Assembly (NCBI RefSeq): GCF_900110415.1
Contig: NZ_FODR01000001.1
Span: 496,001-560,000, forward strand
Source of the DNA: Mucilaginibacter sp. OK283
Lineage (GTDB): Bacteria > Bacteroidota > Bacteroidia > Sphingobacteriales > Sphingobacteriaceae
Direction of reading: 5' to 3'
DNA length: 64,000 bases
Shown here: one piece after another, positions 19,569-30,200 of the stretch
Layout: each line of letters opens with the position of its first letter
Numbering within the stretch: the stretch's first letter is position 1
The notes under the pieces: generated by a model
The model's input: the letters and a program-made list of their open reading frames with translations, nothing else
Database searches by the model: none
Told to the model about the DNA's origin: nothing
Translations under genes and position numbers: made by a program

Positions 19569-20546
19569 ATGACAACTAAAAAAATATTAAAATTCATTGG
19601 CCTGGCATGTATAGTACAATGCATGTTTTTAATGAGCTGTAAGGATAATGTAGTATTGCCAAGTCAGCCGGTAGAAAGCTATAGCCGTGTATATATGCCC
19701 GAAGCGGTAAATGGCCCGGTAGTTAAAACCTTTAAAATAACAGATACGGCCCAGGCGCTTATTTATGGCGCCGGTTTTGGAGGGCAGGATTTCCCGGGCA
19801 GCGATATCCCCGTTGGTTTTGCGGTAATACAAACCAAAGCAGATACTTTTAACATGGTTAATAATACGCACTACCCGCTGTTACCCGCCGATAGCTACAC
19901 GCTATCTGCAACATCTGCCATTATCCCTAAAGGTATGGTTACAACCACTCCTCTAACTATCAGCGTAAAAACCAGTGGGGCGGGAGCAATGGATGCGTTA
20001 AAAACTTATATTTTACCTGTTAGTATTACCAATACCACTGTAAAAGTAAATGAGGCCCTGCGTACTACCTATTACATCCTGAAAGCCCAGCCCGATTTTA
20101 ACGATTACCCCAATTATGACCGCGCCAACTGGGCCATCATTGGCTTTTCTTCGCAGGAAGCTAATGGCGAAGGACCTAATAATGGCCGGGCAATTTTTGC
20201 GCTCGACGGCAATACAGGCACTTTTTGGCACACGCAGTGGTCGGGAGGATCGCCCGGGCCGCCCCATTTTTTAGTTATTGATATGAAGGAGGTTAAAACG
20301 CTGCACGGCCTGTCATTTGTAGGCAGGCAGGGCGATGGCGGCGGTAAGCCCAACGAGGTTAATATACAGGTAAGCCTGGATAATGTTGCCTGGGTTGACG
20401 CAGGTACATTTAATCTGTTGAATAATAAGGACCTGCAAAAGCAATTTTTGCCTAACGGATTCAAAAACGCCCGTTACTTTAAAGTGTCGGTTAATTCTTC
20501 CTATAATGCATCTTACACCCAGATAGCGGAGTTAAATGCCTTTTAA
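19569..20546 (+). CDS. DUF1735 / F5-8 type C (discoidin) surface lipoprotein
   Basis: A 325-residue PUL surface glycan-binding protein. Lipobox FLMSC (Cys about 24). The N-terminal BT_3987-like DUF1735 domain (about 30-165; VYMPEAVNGP, PVSITNTTVKVNEALRTTYY) is followed by a discoidin-like F5/8C domain (about 180-325) with GNTGTFWHTQWSGG, LVIDMKE and RYFKVSVNSS. It is the third gene of the susC operon and likely adds binding to mannan beside SusD. A strong 15-bp inverted repeat just after the stop ends the operon. Confidence 0.85.
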   Translation: MTTKKILKFIGLACIVQCMFLMSCKDNVVLPSQPVESYSRVYMPEAVNGPVVKTFKITDTAQALIYGAGFGGQDFPGSDIPVGFAVIQTKADTFNMVNNTHYPLLPADSYTLSATSAIIPKGMVTTTPLTISVKTSGAGAMDALKTYILPVSITNTTVKVNEALRTTYYILKAQPDFNDYPNYDRANWAIIGFSSQEANGEGPNNGRAIFALDGNTGTFWHTQWSGGSPGPPHFLVIDMKEVKTLHGLSFVGRQGDGGGKPNEVNIQVSLDNVAWVDAGTFNLLNNKDLQKQFLPNGFKNARYFKVSVNSSYNASYTQIAELNAF

Positions 20547-20553
20547 AAAAATG

Positions 20554-20595
20554 AAACCCTATAGGTGGAAAATAAATAGCCCACCTATAGGGTTT
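20554..20595. terminator. Hairpin terminator after the susCD operon
   Basis: Perfect 15-bp arms AAACCCTATAGGTGG (20554-20568) and CCACCTATAGGGTTT (20581-20595) with a 12-nt loop, starting 8 nt after the stop codon. A-rich before and TTT at the 3' arm end; likely works in both directions. Downstream, the ~320-bp gap to the GH76 gene holds a run of nine C (20796-20804) and no gene. Confidence 0.75.
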
Positions 20596-20918
20596 ACCGT
20601 TTTAAGTTTAGTAACAAAGCCCATTTCTGCCCACAACAAAAAATGCCAGGGTTGGCGCTTGTTAACAGAAATTTAATTTACGCACAACGCCACATCAAAA
20701 ACATGTTTTTTACCTGGGAAACCCAGGTAGCGCTGTGCTGTTGCCATTATTTTTCATCGCAATGATTTCTGCAATTAAGAAAAACAATAGTATTACCCCC
20801 CCCCTATAAAGCAGGCAATATAGGCGAGACAGCTGCCCAGGCCACCATATCCAAATACCTCAACCCATATGCCCTATTATAACCAATCCAATTTTAAACA
20901 ATCTATAAAAACAATCTT

Positions 20919-22520
20919 ATGAAGAAAGATCATTTAAACAACCGCAATGTCATGCGGGGCCTAATCCCGCTTACTGCGGGCGTAATGCTCATGTTCCCGG
21001 CCTGTAAAAAAACAGAAGCCCCGCAGGCAAAACAAGCAACGGCAGATTCAAAGCATGAAGTTCATTTTAGTTCAGCAAACTCAGGCAATGCCGATGCAGC
21101 TTTTAATGCGTTTAACAGCGCATTTTTAGTAAACTCAGGTGGACAAACGTATTACAAAAAATCAATTAATGATGTTGCCGCTGATGGCACCTGGGTAGCA
21201 TCGTTAGATATTTTGGTTGCCGAGGACGCTTATGAACGTACCGGTAGCACCACACATAAAACATTAGTAAATAACCTGTGTAGCACCTGGCTGCAAAACA
21301 CACCTCCACCCTGGACCTGGGACGGCTGGAACGATGATATAGGTTGGTTTTCGCTTGCGCTGATACGCGGCTACCAAATTACCGGTACCGCTAATTTTTT
21401 TACCCAGGCCAAGTATGGTTTTAATATGGCCTACAACCGTGGCTGGGACACACAATATAACGGAGGCGGCATTTGGGAGCAGCAACCCGATATGACACCT
21501 GCCGGCGAGTCGATAAGTAAAGAGGCGCTTTCAAATAACAGTTTGGGGAAAGTAGCTTGCTATATTTATCAGAGTACTCACGAGCAGGCATATCTGGATA
21601 AAGCTATACAGATTTATGATTGGGTATGGCATCACATATATAATTCAGCCACAGGCCAGGTATATACAGGTATAGATCGTGATAACGTTGTTAACCAGGG
21701 TTTGGCGGTTTATAACCAGGGTACATTTGTTGACTATGCCAATTTACTTTATCAGATTACCGGCAACATAAATTATTACAACGATGCCAAACGCACTATT
21801 GATTATGTTAAAAATAACATGACCACCAACGGTATTATTACCAACAGCGCCAGTTACCTCAATACCTGGGACGACGAATTTGCCCGGGGGGTGGGGCACT
21901 TTGTGAGAGATAACCGCATGTGGAGCACTTACCATGCCTGGATGCTACAAAATGCCACCTCCATCTGGAGCCACCGCCGTACCGATTATAATATCACCTG
22001 GAACGGTTGGGATCAGCAAACGCCGGTTGATAATAGTTTGGCAACAAGCAAGTTTGCAAGTGCAGTAGCATGGCTACAATATACGCCGGCCACAATACCC
22101 GACGATATTGCCGGTACACATTTTATTGTAAGTAATCAAAATGGCATAGCTGTTGATAACGCCAGCCAGAGTGGCAGCGGAACGGGTATTGTGCTGTGGG
22201 GCTTAAATAGCGGGCTTAGCCAAAAATGGAATTTTACCCAAAACGAAGATAGTTCATGGAACATCATCAGCCAATACAGCTGGATGGCCCTGGATGTACC
22301 GGGAGGAGCTACTACCAACGGCTTGCAGCTTATTCAATATCCATCAAGCCGAAATACCAATCAGCGTTGGTGGGTTGATAAGCAATCTGACGGCTCTTAC
22401 AAAATATGGAACCAGGCAAGCAGTGGTGTGCTTGATAATTCAAGTTCATCGGTAAACGGCTACAAACTGGTACAGTGGGGCTGGAATGGTGGGGCTGCCC
22501 AGCGCTGGAAGCTGCAATAG
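20919..22520 (+). CDS. GH76 endo-alpha-1,6-mannanase with ricin-type lectin domain
   Basis: Retaining endo-acting GH76 enzyme that cuts the alpha-1,6-mannan backbone of fungal-type mannan. N-terminal lipoprotein signal with candidate acyl Cys29 (MFPACK), so probably surface-anchored. The (alpha/alpha)6 domain covers about 55-390; the adjacent catalytic Asp pair is at 139-140 in GWNDDIGWFSLAL, and YNGGGIWEQQPD, KEALSNNS and NQGTFVDYANLLY are family hallmarks. Residues about 395-533 form a beta-trefoil ricin-B/CBM13-like domain with repeated Q-x-W motifs (SQKWNF, NQRWWV, AQRWKLQ). Separated from the susCD operon by a terminator and ~320 bp, so it likely has its own promoter. Confidence 0.93.
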   Translation: MKKDHLNNRNVMRGLIPLTAGVMLMFPACKKTEAPQAKQATADSKHEVHFSSANSGNADAAFNAFNSAFLVNSGGQTYYKKSINDVAADGTWVASLDILVAEDAYERTGSTTHKTLVNNLCSTWLQNTPPPWTWDGWNDDIGWFSLALIRGYQITGTANFFTQAKYGFNMAYNRGWDTQYNGGGIWEQQPDMTPAGESISKEALSNNSLGKVACYIYQSTHEQAYLDKAIQIYDWVWHHIYNSATGQVYTGIDRDNVVNQGLAVYNQGTFVDYANLLYQITGNINYYNDAKRTIDYVKNNMTTNGIITNSASYLNTWDDEFARGVGHFVRDNRMWSTYHAWMLQNATSIWSHRRTDYNITWNGWDQQTPVDNSLATSKFASAVAWLQYTPATIPDDIAGTHFIVSNQNGIAVDNASQSGSGTGIVLWGLNSGLSQKWNFTQNEDSSWNIISQYSWMALDVPGGATTNGLQLIQYPSSRNTNQRWWVDKQSDGSYKIWNQASSGVLDNSSSSVNGYKLVQWGWNGGAAQRWKLQ

Positions 22521-22724
22521 TATCTATTGCGGGGACGCTACTTTTAAAAAGACGGGGGGTAGCTGCCGTTGGCGTTGTAGCAATGATAAAATAATAACTC
22601 CAGGCTTTGGTCTCAATGCTCAACCGGCATTTTGGCTAAAACCTTTGGTTTTGCTTCAATTATCTTGTTTATTTTAGCCAATAAATAAAATTTATAAGGT
22701 AAATGCAACAGGCCACAAACCAGC

Positions 22725-25700
22725 TTAGCTTTTTTTTAATGATTGCATAAATTGCATTGGCGATTTACCGTATTCTTTTTTAAATGCCCTCGAAAAATTC
22801 GAATTACTTTGCAAGCCTATCCTATCGGCTACCTCGTTCATGGTAATATCTTCGTGTGTCATAATCTGCACGGCTTTCTTTAACCGTATAGTGCGAATAA
22901 AATCACCTACTGATTGATCGGAAATGCTTTTGATTTTTTGATATAGTTTGGTTCGGCTTAAATATAAATGCTTGCATAAAAAGTCGACGTCAAGGTTAGG
23001 GTCCTGTATGTTATTTTCTATCAATGCGATAAGCTTCTGAAAAAATTCCTTGTCTTTTTCCAAATGTACAAGCTCTGTTGCTTCCGAAAGATAGTCCTTG
23101 ACGTAACGTTGTTTCAGTTTTTCACTTTGATCAAAAATATTATTAACGGTTAGCAACAAAAGATCAACACTGAGTGGTTTGGCAAAATAAAAATCGGCAC
23201 CCGATTCCATGCCTTCAATTTTAGCATCTAAAGCATCCTTAGCCGATAGAATTATAAAAGGAATGTGGCTTGTTTCAAACTTCTCTTTCACAAGTTTACA
23301 AAGTTCAATGCCATTCATGCCGGGCATCATTACATCGCTGATGATCATATCCGGCACCTTTTCGGTTGCTATTTCAACAGCCGAGTTACCATCCCCTGCT
23401 TCATAAACTTCGTAGTAGTTTTCAAAGGCCGTTTTTAAAAAGGTTCGCAGTTCCTGGTTATCTTCAACTAATAAAATGCGTTTTCTCATTTTTGAAACAG
23501 AACGTTCATCATTATTTTCCTGTTCGGGTAAAGGCAGCGCCATGGCGTTATCTATCGCTTCAAGTCGGGTTTCCACCTCGGTGCTGGAAACTGATTTTTC
23601 GGCCTCATTATAGTTTTCACCGCCCCAGGGTATGCCAATAATGATTTCGGTGCCCCTGTAACGTTCGCTATAAACGTAAATATCTCCCTTATGTAATTGA
23701 GTAAGGCTTTTAACCATCGCTAAACCCACGCCCGAGCCCAAATGATTTTTGCTTATACGATAATAACGGTCAAAAATGCGGGTGATAGATTCACCGGAGA
23801 TACCTATTCCGGTATCGGCTACGCAAAAATAGATGTATTTTTTTGCCCGGTGATCTTTATTCAACAGCTCAAAGCCGGTATTAAAAGCCGGTTTGAATTT
23901 ATCCATATCAAAAAAAATATCGAACGATACCTTGCCGCCGCTATTCGTATACTTAAACGAGTTATTTAAAAGGTTGAAGAGGATTTTTTCTAATATCTGC
24001 ACGTCAAAATAGCCTGTTACGGGCGATACCTGGTTTTCGGTATGATCGGTCATTTCAAAGCGGATGCTTTTGCTAACCGACAAATTCTGAAATTCCCAGG
24101 CCATATCCTTACAAAACTGGTTCACAATCAGCGGCTGCACCTGTAGCTTTATAATGCTGTCAGACACTTTCTTAAAGTTCATGAGCTCGCTAATGAGGTT
24201 GATAAGCCGTTTAGCATTCCTGAACATGAGTTGATATGAATAATCCAATGCCGGGTTTTTGTTCTGGCCCATCAAACTTTCAAGCGGCCCAAGTATCAGG
24301 GTTAAAGGCGTACGAAACTCATGCGATACATTGGTGAAGAACATTAGTTGCTGCTGGTAAAGTTCTTCGCGTTGTTTGTGCATTTCTTCCCGTTTTTTTT
24401 CATTTATGGCGTTAACTTCAATTTCCCTTTTAAGGCGGTACCAGCGGGCCTGGTATATGTAAATACCGGCAAGGGCTGATAGTATCAACAAAATGTAAAT
24501 CACATTTGCAAAACCCGATTTCCACCAGGGCGGGGTTATAGCGATATCGGTTTCAACCCGGTTTTTGCTCCATATGCCGTCATTATTGGTGGCCTCAACT
24601 ATAAGGCGATAACTGCTATAATCAAGGTTGCTGTAGGCGGCTGAAGGCGTTTTTCCGTCAGTGTATTTCCAGTCTTTATCATAACCAATTAATTTATAGC
24701 GATATCTGCATTTTAAAGGATTGGCAAAATGCATGGACGAAAAAAAGATCTGGAAATTATTTTGCAGGTAATTGAGTGTCAGTTTATTGCAATAACCGAT
24801 AGCCTTGGGAATGAAATCCTGTGATATGCCTGGTTTTCCATAGTCTGGTTTTTTATTATTAATTAAAATGTCGGTTAATACAGGTTTTGCGGCAATGCTG
24901 TTGGGTTTAATTTGGTCGGGATAGAAATAATTGAGGCCGTTTATACCCCCGAAATACAGCCGGCCGTCGGTACCTTTATATGATGATCCTACCTTAAAGC
25001 TGTTGCCCTGCAATCCGTCATTTTTATCATACCTAATCAGTTTGCCGGTTGTAGGGTTAAAGCACTCAAGCCCGTTGCCGCCCATCCATAAGTTTCCGGC
25101 ATTGTCAATTTCCATGCTTTCTACATCATTAAAAATACCATAGTCACCGGCATAGGTTTTAATGGAAAATGTGTTGGTGCCTGTATTTATAGTGAGTTTA
25201 TCGAGCCCACCGCCGATGGTGCCTATCCAATAGTTGCTGTCGTCTTGTTTAACTATGGGGTAAGTATAATCTGAGCTTAATGCGTTTGGTTTTGCTGATG
25301 CCCTGTACTCAAAGCTTTGGGTTATATTTCCTTGTTTATCAACCAGCAGGCGTTTTAAGCCCTGCGTGCTGGATATAAGTAATTGAGGTTTATTGGTATC
25401 AGCAAATATAAAAAAGCCAACCCCATAGTATTTTACATGATAATAGTTTTTCTCATCTTTCCAAACTACCCCACACCTATCCCGGTGGTTACCAAACCAA
25501 ATGTTTCCATAATAATCTTTGGTAAAGGTATCTATCACATAATCCGGGAATTTATCGGAGGAGCGGGGTTGCCAAAGCGTTGTGCCATTGTGCTTTAAAA
25601 CCAGGATGCCACGTGCGCTGCCTATCCATAAATTATGATCGTTATCAAGCGTCAGCGCTGTTATCGCATCGTTCTTTAATTTTACGGGCGAGTTGTAAGT

Positions 25701-26903
25701 ATTGTAATAAGTAAATGTTTGCGTTTTTAAATTATAAAGGTTGAGGCCGTGGGATGTAGTGCCTATCCACAGCCTGTCGCCGTCGGCCAGTACAGACCGG
25801 ATATGATTGTCCGCCAGTGAATTTTTAGCCTCGGCGTTATGTTGCAGTGTATAGAATAGTTTTTCGTGAAGATCGCAGTAGTTTAAGCCGCCGCCGAAAG
25901 TACAGATCCACAAACATTCGCTCCGGTCGATAAGTATTTTGTTAAGCGAGTTGGAGTTTAAGCCTCGCTGCGGGCCTTTATTATTCACTACCTGTAACAG
26001 GTTTAGGTTAACATCAAGCCTGATCAGGTCAGCGCCGGTATTCAGCCAGTAATCAGAAGTGCCTGCTTCTGCAATATTCCAAATCTGGTCTTTGTTTACC
26101 GTAGTGTATTGTTTAACAAAAGTTAAACTTTTAACCTGCGCGGAATTTTTTGCACCGATACCTACCATGAATAGTTTATTGCCTGATCCTAACAAAATAT
26201 GGTTCCGGTTATCAAAATAAATACAATGGAGTTGCTGATCTGGCAGGGCTGTTATTGGCAGATTTTTAAAATGATTGTTTTTATCAAGTGTCCAAAGGCC
26301 TTTATTACTGGTTAGGTAAAAAAGGCCGTCTTTATCACATGTTATATCTGAAAATACTACCCCAGATGGCAAATTTAGCTTTTGCTCCGTAAGAATATTG
26401 TCTTCGATCTGATACAGTTTTAGCCGATCGCCCATAAAGCCGTATATCCGGTTGCCGACCGGTTTAAACATCTTATCAAAAGTGGGGATGTATCGCTTGT
26501 TTGCCTCGCTGAAATCAAGGTACTTTTCTGTTTTGGGGTCAAAGCATTGTATACCCCCTTCGGTGCCGAGCCATATATTGCCATTGTCTTCGGCATATAG
26601 GCACTTGATGCGGTTTTTGAAGGAGTTATTAAGGGGCTCGTTGACATTGTAAAACTTTTTAATCGTGTAGCCGTCAAACCTGTCGAGCCCGAAATGAGTG
26701 GCAATCCAAATATAGCCCCGCTTATCCTGCAAAATATCGTTGGCGTCGGTATGTGACAAGCCTTCATCAACAGTAAGATAATTGAATTTATAAGGGTATG
26801 CCTGGCCAAAGGCCCTATGCAGTAACAGGCAATAGCAAAAAATAAGTAACAGGGCCTTTACACACGTATGCTTATTTAACCAAAACAGGTTGTTTACATT
26901 CAT
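22725..26903 (-). CDS. Hybrid two-component system regulator (HTCS)
   Basis: One-protein sensor-regulator of 1392 residues. Signal/anchor at 1-33, then periplasmic two-component-propeller repeats (about 40-690; repeated ILQDKRGYIWIAT, LDNDHNLWIGSARG, IDNAGNLWMGG), Y_Y_Y domain (about 710-785), one transmembrane helix (about 790-815), HisKA with His near 860 in NVSHEFRTPL, HATPase (about 960-1090, GVGLAMVKSL), receiver with phospho-acceptor Asp near 1190 (ISDVMMPGMNG) and AraC-type HTH (about 1300-1392). HTCS proteins bind a glycan fragment in the periplasm and switch on the nearby PUL. It is divergent from the beta-galactosidase and convergent with the GH76 gene. Confidence 0.95.
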   Translation of the reverse strand: MNVNNLFWLNKHTCVKALLLIFCYCLLLHRAFGQAYPYKFNYLTVDEGLSHTDANDILQDKRGYIWIATHFGLDRFDGYTIKKFYNVNEPLNNSFKNRIKCLYAEDNGNIWLGTEGGIQCFDPKTEKYLDFSEANKRYIPTFDKMFKPVGNRIYGFMGDRLKLYQIEDNILTEQKLNLPSGVVFSDITCDKDGLFYLTSNKGLWTLDKNNHFKNLPITALPDQQLHCIYFDNRNHILLGSGNKLFMVGIGAKNSAQVKSLTFVKQYTTVNKDQIWNIAEAGTSDYWLNTGADLIRLDVNLNLLQVVNNKGPQRGLNSNSLNKILIDRSECLWICTFGGGLNYCDLHEKLFYTLQHNAEAKNSLADNHIRSVLADGDRLWIGTTSHGLNLYNLKTQTFTYYNTYNSPVKLKNDAITALTLDNDHNLWIGSARGILVLKHNGTTLWQPRSSDKFPDYVIDTFTKDYYGNIWFGNHRDRCGVVWKDEKNYYHVKYYGVGFFIFADTNKPQLLISSTQGLKRLLVDKQGNITQSFEYRASAKPNALSSDYTYPIVKQDDSNYWIGTIGGGLDKLTINTGTNTFSIKTYAGDYGIFNDVESMEIDNAGNLWMGGNGLECFNPTTGKLIRYDKNDGLQGNSFKVGSSYKGTDGRLYFGGINGLNYFYPDQIKPNSIAAKPVLTDILINNKKPDYGKPGISQDFIPKAIGYCNKLTLNYLQNNFQIFFSSMHFANPLKCRYRYKLIGYDKDWKYTDGKTPSAAYSNLDYSSYRLIVEATNNDGIWSKNRVETDIAITPPWWKSGFANVIYILLILSALAGIYIYQARWYRLKREIEVNAINEKKREEMHKQREELYQQQLMFFTNVSHEFRTPLTLILGPLESLMGQNKNPALDYSYQLMFRNAKRLINLISELMNFKKVSDSIIKLQVQPLIVNQFCKDMAWEFQNLSVSKSIRFEMTDHTENQVSPVTGYFDVQILEKILFNLLNNSFKYTNSGGKVSFDIFFDMDKFKPAFNTGFELLNKDHRAKKYIYFCVADTGIGISGESITRIFDRYYRISKNHLGSGVGLAMVKSLTQLHKGDIYVYSERYRGTEIIIGIPWGGENYNEAEKSVSSTEVETRLEAIDNAMALPLPEQENNDERSVSKMRKRILLVEDNQELRTFLKTAFENYYEVYEAGDGNSAVEIATEKVPDMIISDVMMPGMNGIELCKLVKEKFETSHIPFIILSAKDALDAKIEGMESGADFYFAKPLSVDLLLLTVNNIFDQSEKLKQRYVKDYLSEATELVHLEKDKEFFQKLIALIENNIQDPNLDVDFLCKHLYLSRTKLYQKIKSISDQSVGDFIRTIRLKKAVQIMTHEDITMNEVADRIGLQSNSNFSRAFKKEYGKSPMQFMQSLKKS

Positions 26904-27200
26904 TTATTACTCAGTTTACCAGCTAATGCAAAGTACATTTTGTTCGGCAGGCAAAAGGGTGCCTGTTATAATAATTGATTTTATGTTATCGCCCGAATTT
27001 ACGGCCTTTGCAGCAGTTTTTTACGTACAGAAATATTCTATTCGCAAAAATGATTTTATATGCCGGATAATTGAAAGCATCCACTCTGAAATGTATCATG
27101 TGACAATAAATATGCATATAATGACAATTTTGAAGCATGAAATTTATATTTCTTTGCCCTTAATCAATATACAAAGCTTAACCTATTTAAACTATTATAA
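26904..27200. promoter_or_regulatory. Divergent promoter region between HTCS and GH2 genes
   Basis: A 297-bp AT-rich segment separating divergently transcribed htcs and lacZ-like genes. It must hold both promoters and is a natural place for the HTCS AraC-type domain to bind. No unambiguous -33/-7 pair or strong dyad could be assigned by eye, so the sites themselves are not placed. Confidence 0.4.
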
Positions 27201-30200
27201 ATGCCCATGTACCAATCTCCATTTAATAAACAATTTGCCCTGGTTTTATTGATCGTTGTGTTTGTTTTTAGTTATAAAATAAGCTCAGGCTTTCAGCAGC
27301 AGCCGGATAATGGCCTTTCGAAATCAGATACTGCCTCAGTTCCAAAAGAGATAGAAGACCCCGAGAATATTGGCATCAACAAAGAGGCAAGCCATGCCAC
27401 GCTTATGCCCTATGCTTCATTAAAAGAGGCATTGGCTGCAAACAGGCATGCATCTTCTTTTAGCCGCAGCCTGAACGGTTTGTGGAAATTTAACTGGGTT
27501 GACTGGCCACAAAAACGTCCTGTCGATTTTTATAAACCAGGCTACGATGTATCCGGCTGGAAAGACATCAAAGTACCATCAAACTGGCAGGTAGAGGGGT
27601 ACGGTACACCTTACTACAGCAACTATACCTATATCTTCCAAAAAGATTTTCCGAGAGTGATGAGCACTCCGCCTGTAAAATATACTGCCTACAAAGAAAG
27701 GAACCCGGTAGGCAGCTACCGCCGTGATTTTACCGTGCCCGCTGAATGGAACGGCCGCCGTATTTTTATAACCTTCGATGGCGTTGATGCCGGTTTCTTT
27801 ATTTGGGTAAACGGCAAAAAAGTGGGCTATAGTGTAAACAGCCGTAACGCCGCCGAGTTTGATCTGACTAAATACGTTAAACCAGGGAAAAATACTTTAG
27901 CTGTTGAAGTTTACCGCTTTACTACAGGAAGTTACCTTGAAGATCAGGATATGTGGCGTTTAAGCGGTATATTCAGGAATGTAACGCTGTGGAGCAGTCC
28001 GCAGGAACATATCAGGGATTATTTTGTAAAAACCAATCTTGATAAACAATATAAAGATGCCGATATACTGGTATCGGCCAAAATAAAAAACTACGGAACC
28101 GCGCCGGTTAAAGCTCGTTTATTGGACGTTGCTTTATACAACGGCGCCGTAGCTGTACCGGGCGCAATCGCCAAAAAAGCTATCCCGGCTTTAAAGCCCG
28201 GTGAGGAAGTAACGGTTGAAACAAGTTTCCATGTAAACAACCCGCAAAAATGGACTGCCGAAACACCAAAGCTTTACACTACAGTTGTGAAAATAAATGA
28301 GGGCGTTAACACCGTAGAAACCATATCGTCACGTACCGGTTTCAGGAATATTGAAATCAGGGGCCGCTTGTTCCTGGTTAACGGAGTGCCAATTAAACTA
28401 AAGGGGGTAAATCGTCATGAAAACTGGCCGAATGATGGCCATGCGGTTACCGAGGAGCAAATGATAAGGGATATTGTGCTCATTAAACAAGCCAATTGTA
28501 ACCACGTGCGCACCTGCCACTATTCTGACGACCCAAGGTGGTATGAATTGTGCGATCAGTACGGAATTTACCTTGTTGCCGAGGCCAATTTGGAAAGTCA
28601 TGGTGCATGGGATGAATTTAATGAGGAGCCCAGGATAAAAGCCGCACTGATTGATAGGAACGTTGCCAATGTAGAGAATTTCAAAAACCATCCTTCGGTT
28701 ATTATCTGGTCGTTAGGTAACGAATGCGGTAGCGGCGGCTCAAATTTCAGGGCGATACTGAAAGTGATCAAAGGCATTGACGACACGCGTCCAACGCACT
28801 ACCAGGGTTTTGGTATTGGTAAAAATAACCCTGCCGATATGGACAGCGAAATGTATACCGATGTGGAGAACCTGGAAAAGCACGCAAATGATCAAACCTT
28901 AACCAAGCCATTTTACTTGTGCGAGTATGCGCATGCTATGTTCAATTCTATGGGTTCAGTTGATATTTATAACGATTTGTTTGACAAATATCCGCAATTG
29001 TTAGGGGGCGCTATTTGGGAATGGCAGGATCAGGGTATCTACAACAACCGGGACCCGAAGCACCCAATTACTGCTTTTGGAGGAGGTTTTGGCGAATACC
29101 CGAATGATCAGTATTTTATACATAAAGGCGTTGTGTTTTCGGATAGATCATTAAAACCGCACTATCCCGAGTTAAAACATGCATACCAGTGGATCAGCAT
29201 TCATCCGAAAGATCTGAAGAACGGTTTGGTTACCATTAAAAACCGCTACCAGTTTATTAACCTGAACGGCTTAACCGCCAAATGGGAAGTAACTGAAAAT
29301 GGTACAATTGTATCGTTGGGCCATTTAGCGCTTAAGGAGATTAAGCCGGGTGAAGAGCTTGATGTAAAGGTTCCCTATAATGTTACACCTAAACCCGGAG
29401 CAGAATATTTCCTGAGGGTTTCGTTTAGCTTGGCTACCGATAAAATGTGGGCAAAAAAGGGATTTGAGGTTGCGGCACAGCAATTGGAACTGCCTATAGG
29501 TATCCCGGCTGTTAAAACACAACCTGCAACAGGTAAACTAACTTTATCAGATGCCGGTAATAATATCAGGTTAAAAGGTGATGGTTTTAGCCTGGAGTTT
29601 GACAAGGAAAAAGGCACTTTTTCGAAGATGGAGAAAGACGGCCAAAACGTTTTGCAGGACAATGGCGGCCCTATGTTGCACCTGTGGCGTGCGCCTCACC
29701 GTAAGGACGATATGTGGGCTTATGACGATTGGGTTAAATATGGCCTGAAAGAGATCAGCTGGAAAACTGACCTGGTAAAAGTTACCCGGCTTTCTGCCGG
29801 CCAGGTTGAAATAAAGGTAAACCTTACGGGAACAGGTAAACATGATTTTATTGTTCGTCACCAGGTAACCTATACTATAAATGGTAACGGCATAATTAAA
29901 GCTGACAATAACGTGAGTTTTAATGCCGACCCTAAACTGGTGCTGGCCAGGTTGGGTGTACGTTTTTTCCTGAAACAGAACCTGGATCGATTTGAATATT
30001 TTGGCCGCGGCCCAATGGAAAACTATGCCGACAGGAAGAGTGGGTTTGATGTAGGCCATTACTTAAGTACCATAACGCAGCAGCAAACCCCATATGAAAA
30101 ACCGATGGATTGTGGCAACCATGAAGATGTAAGGTGGGCTAATGTGAGCACTGCTAAAGGTACCGGAATAGCCGTTAAACAAACCGGTGAGCTGTTCCAG

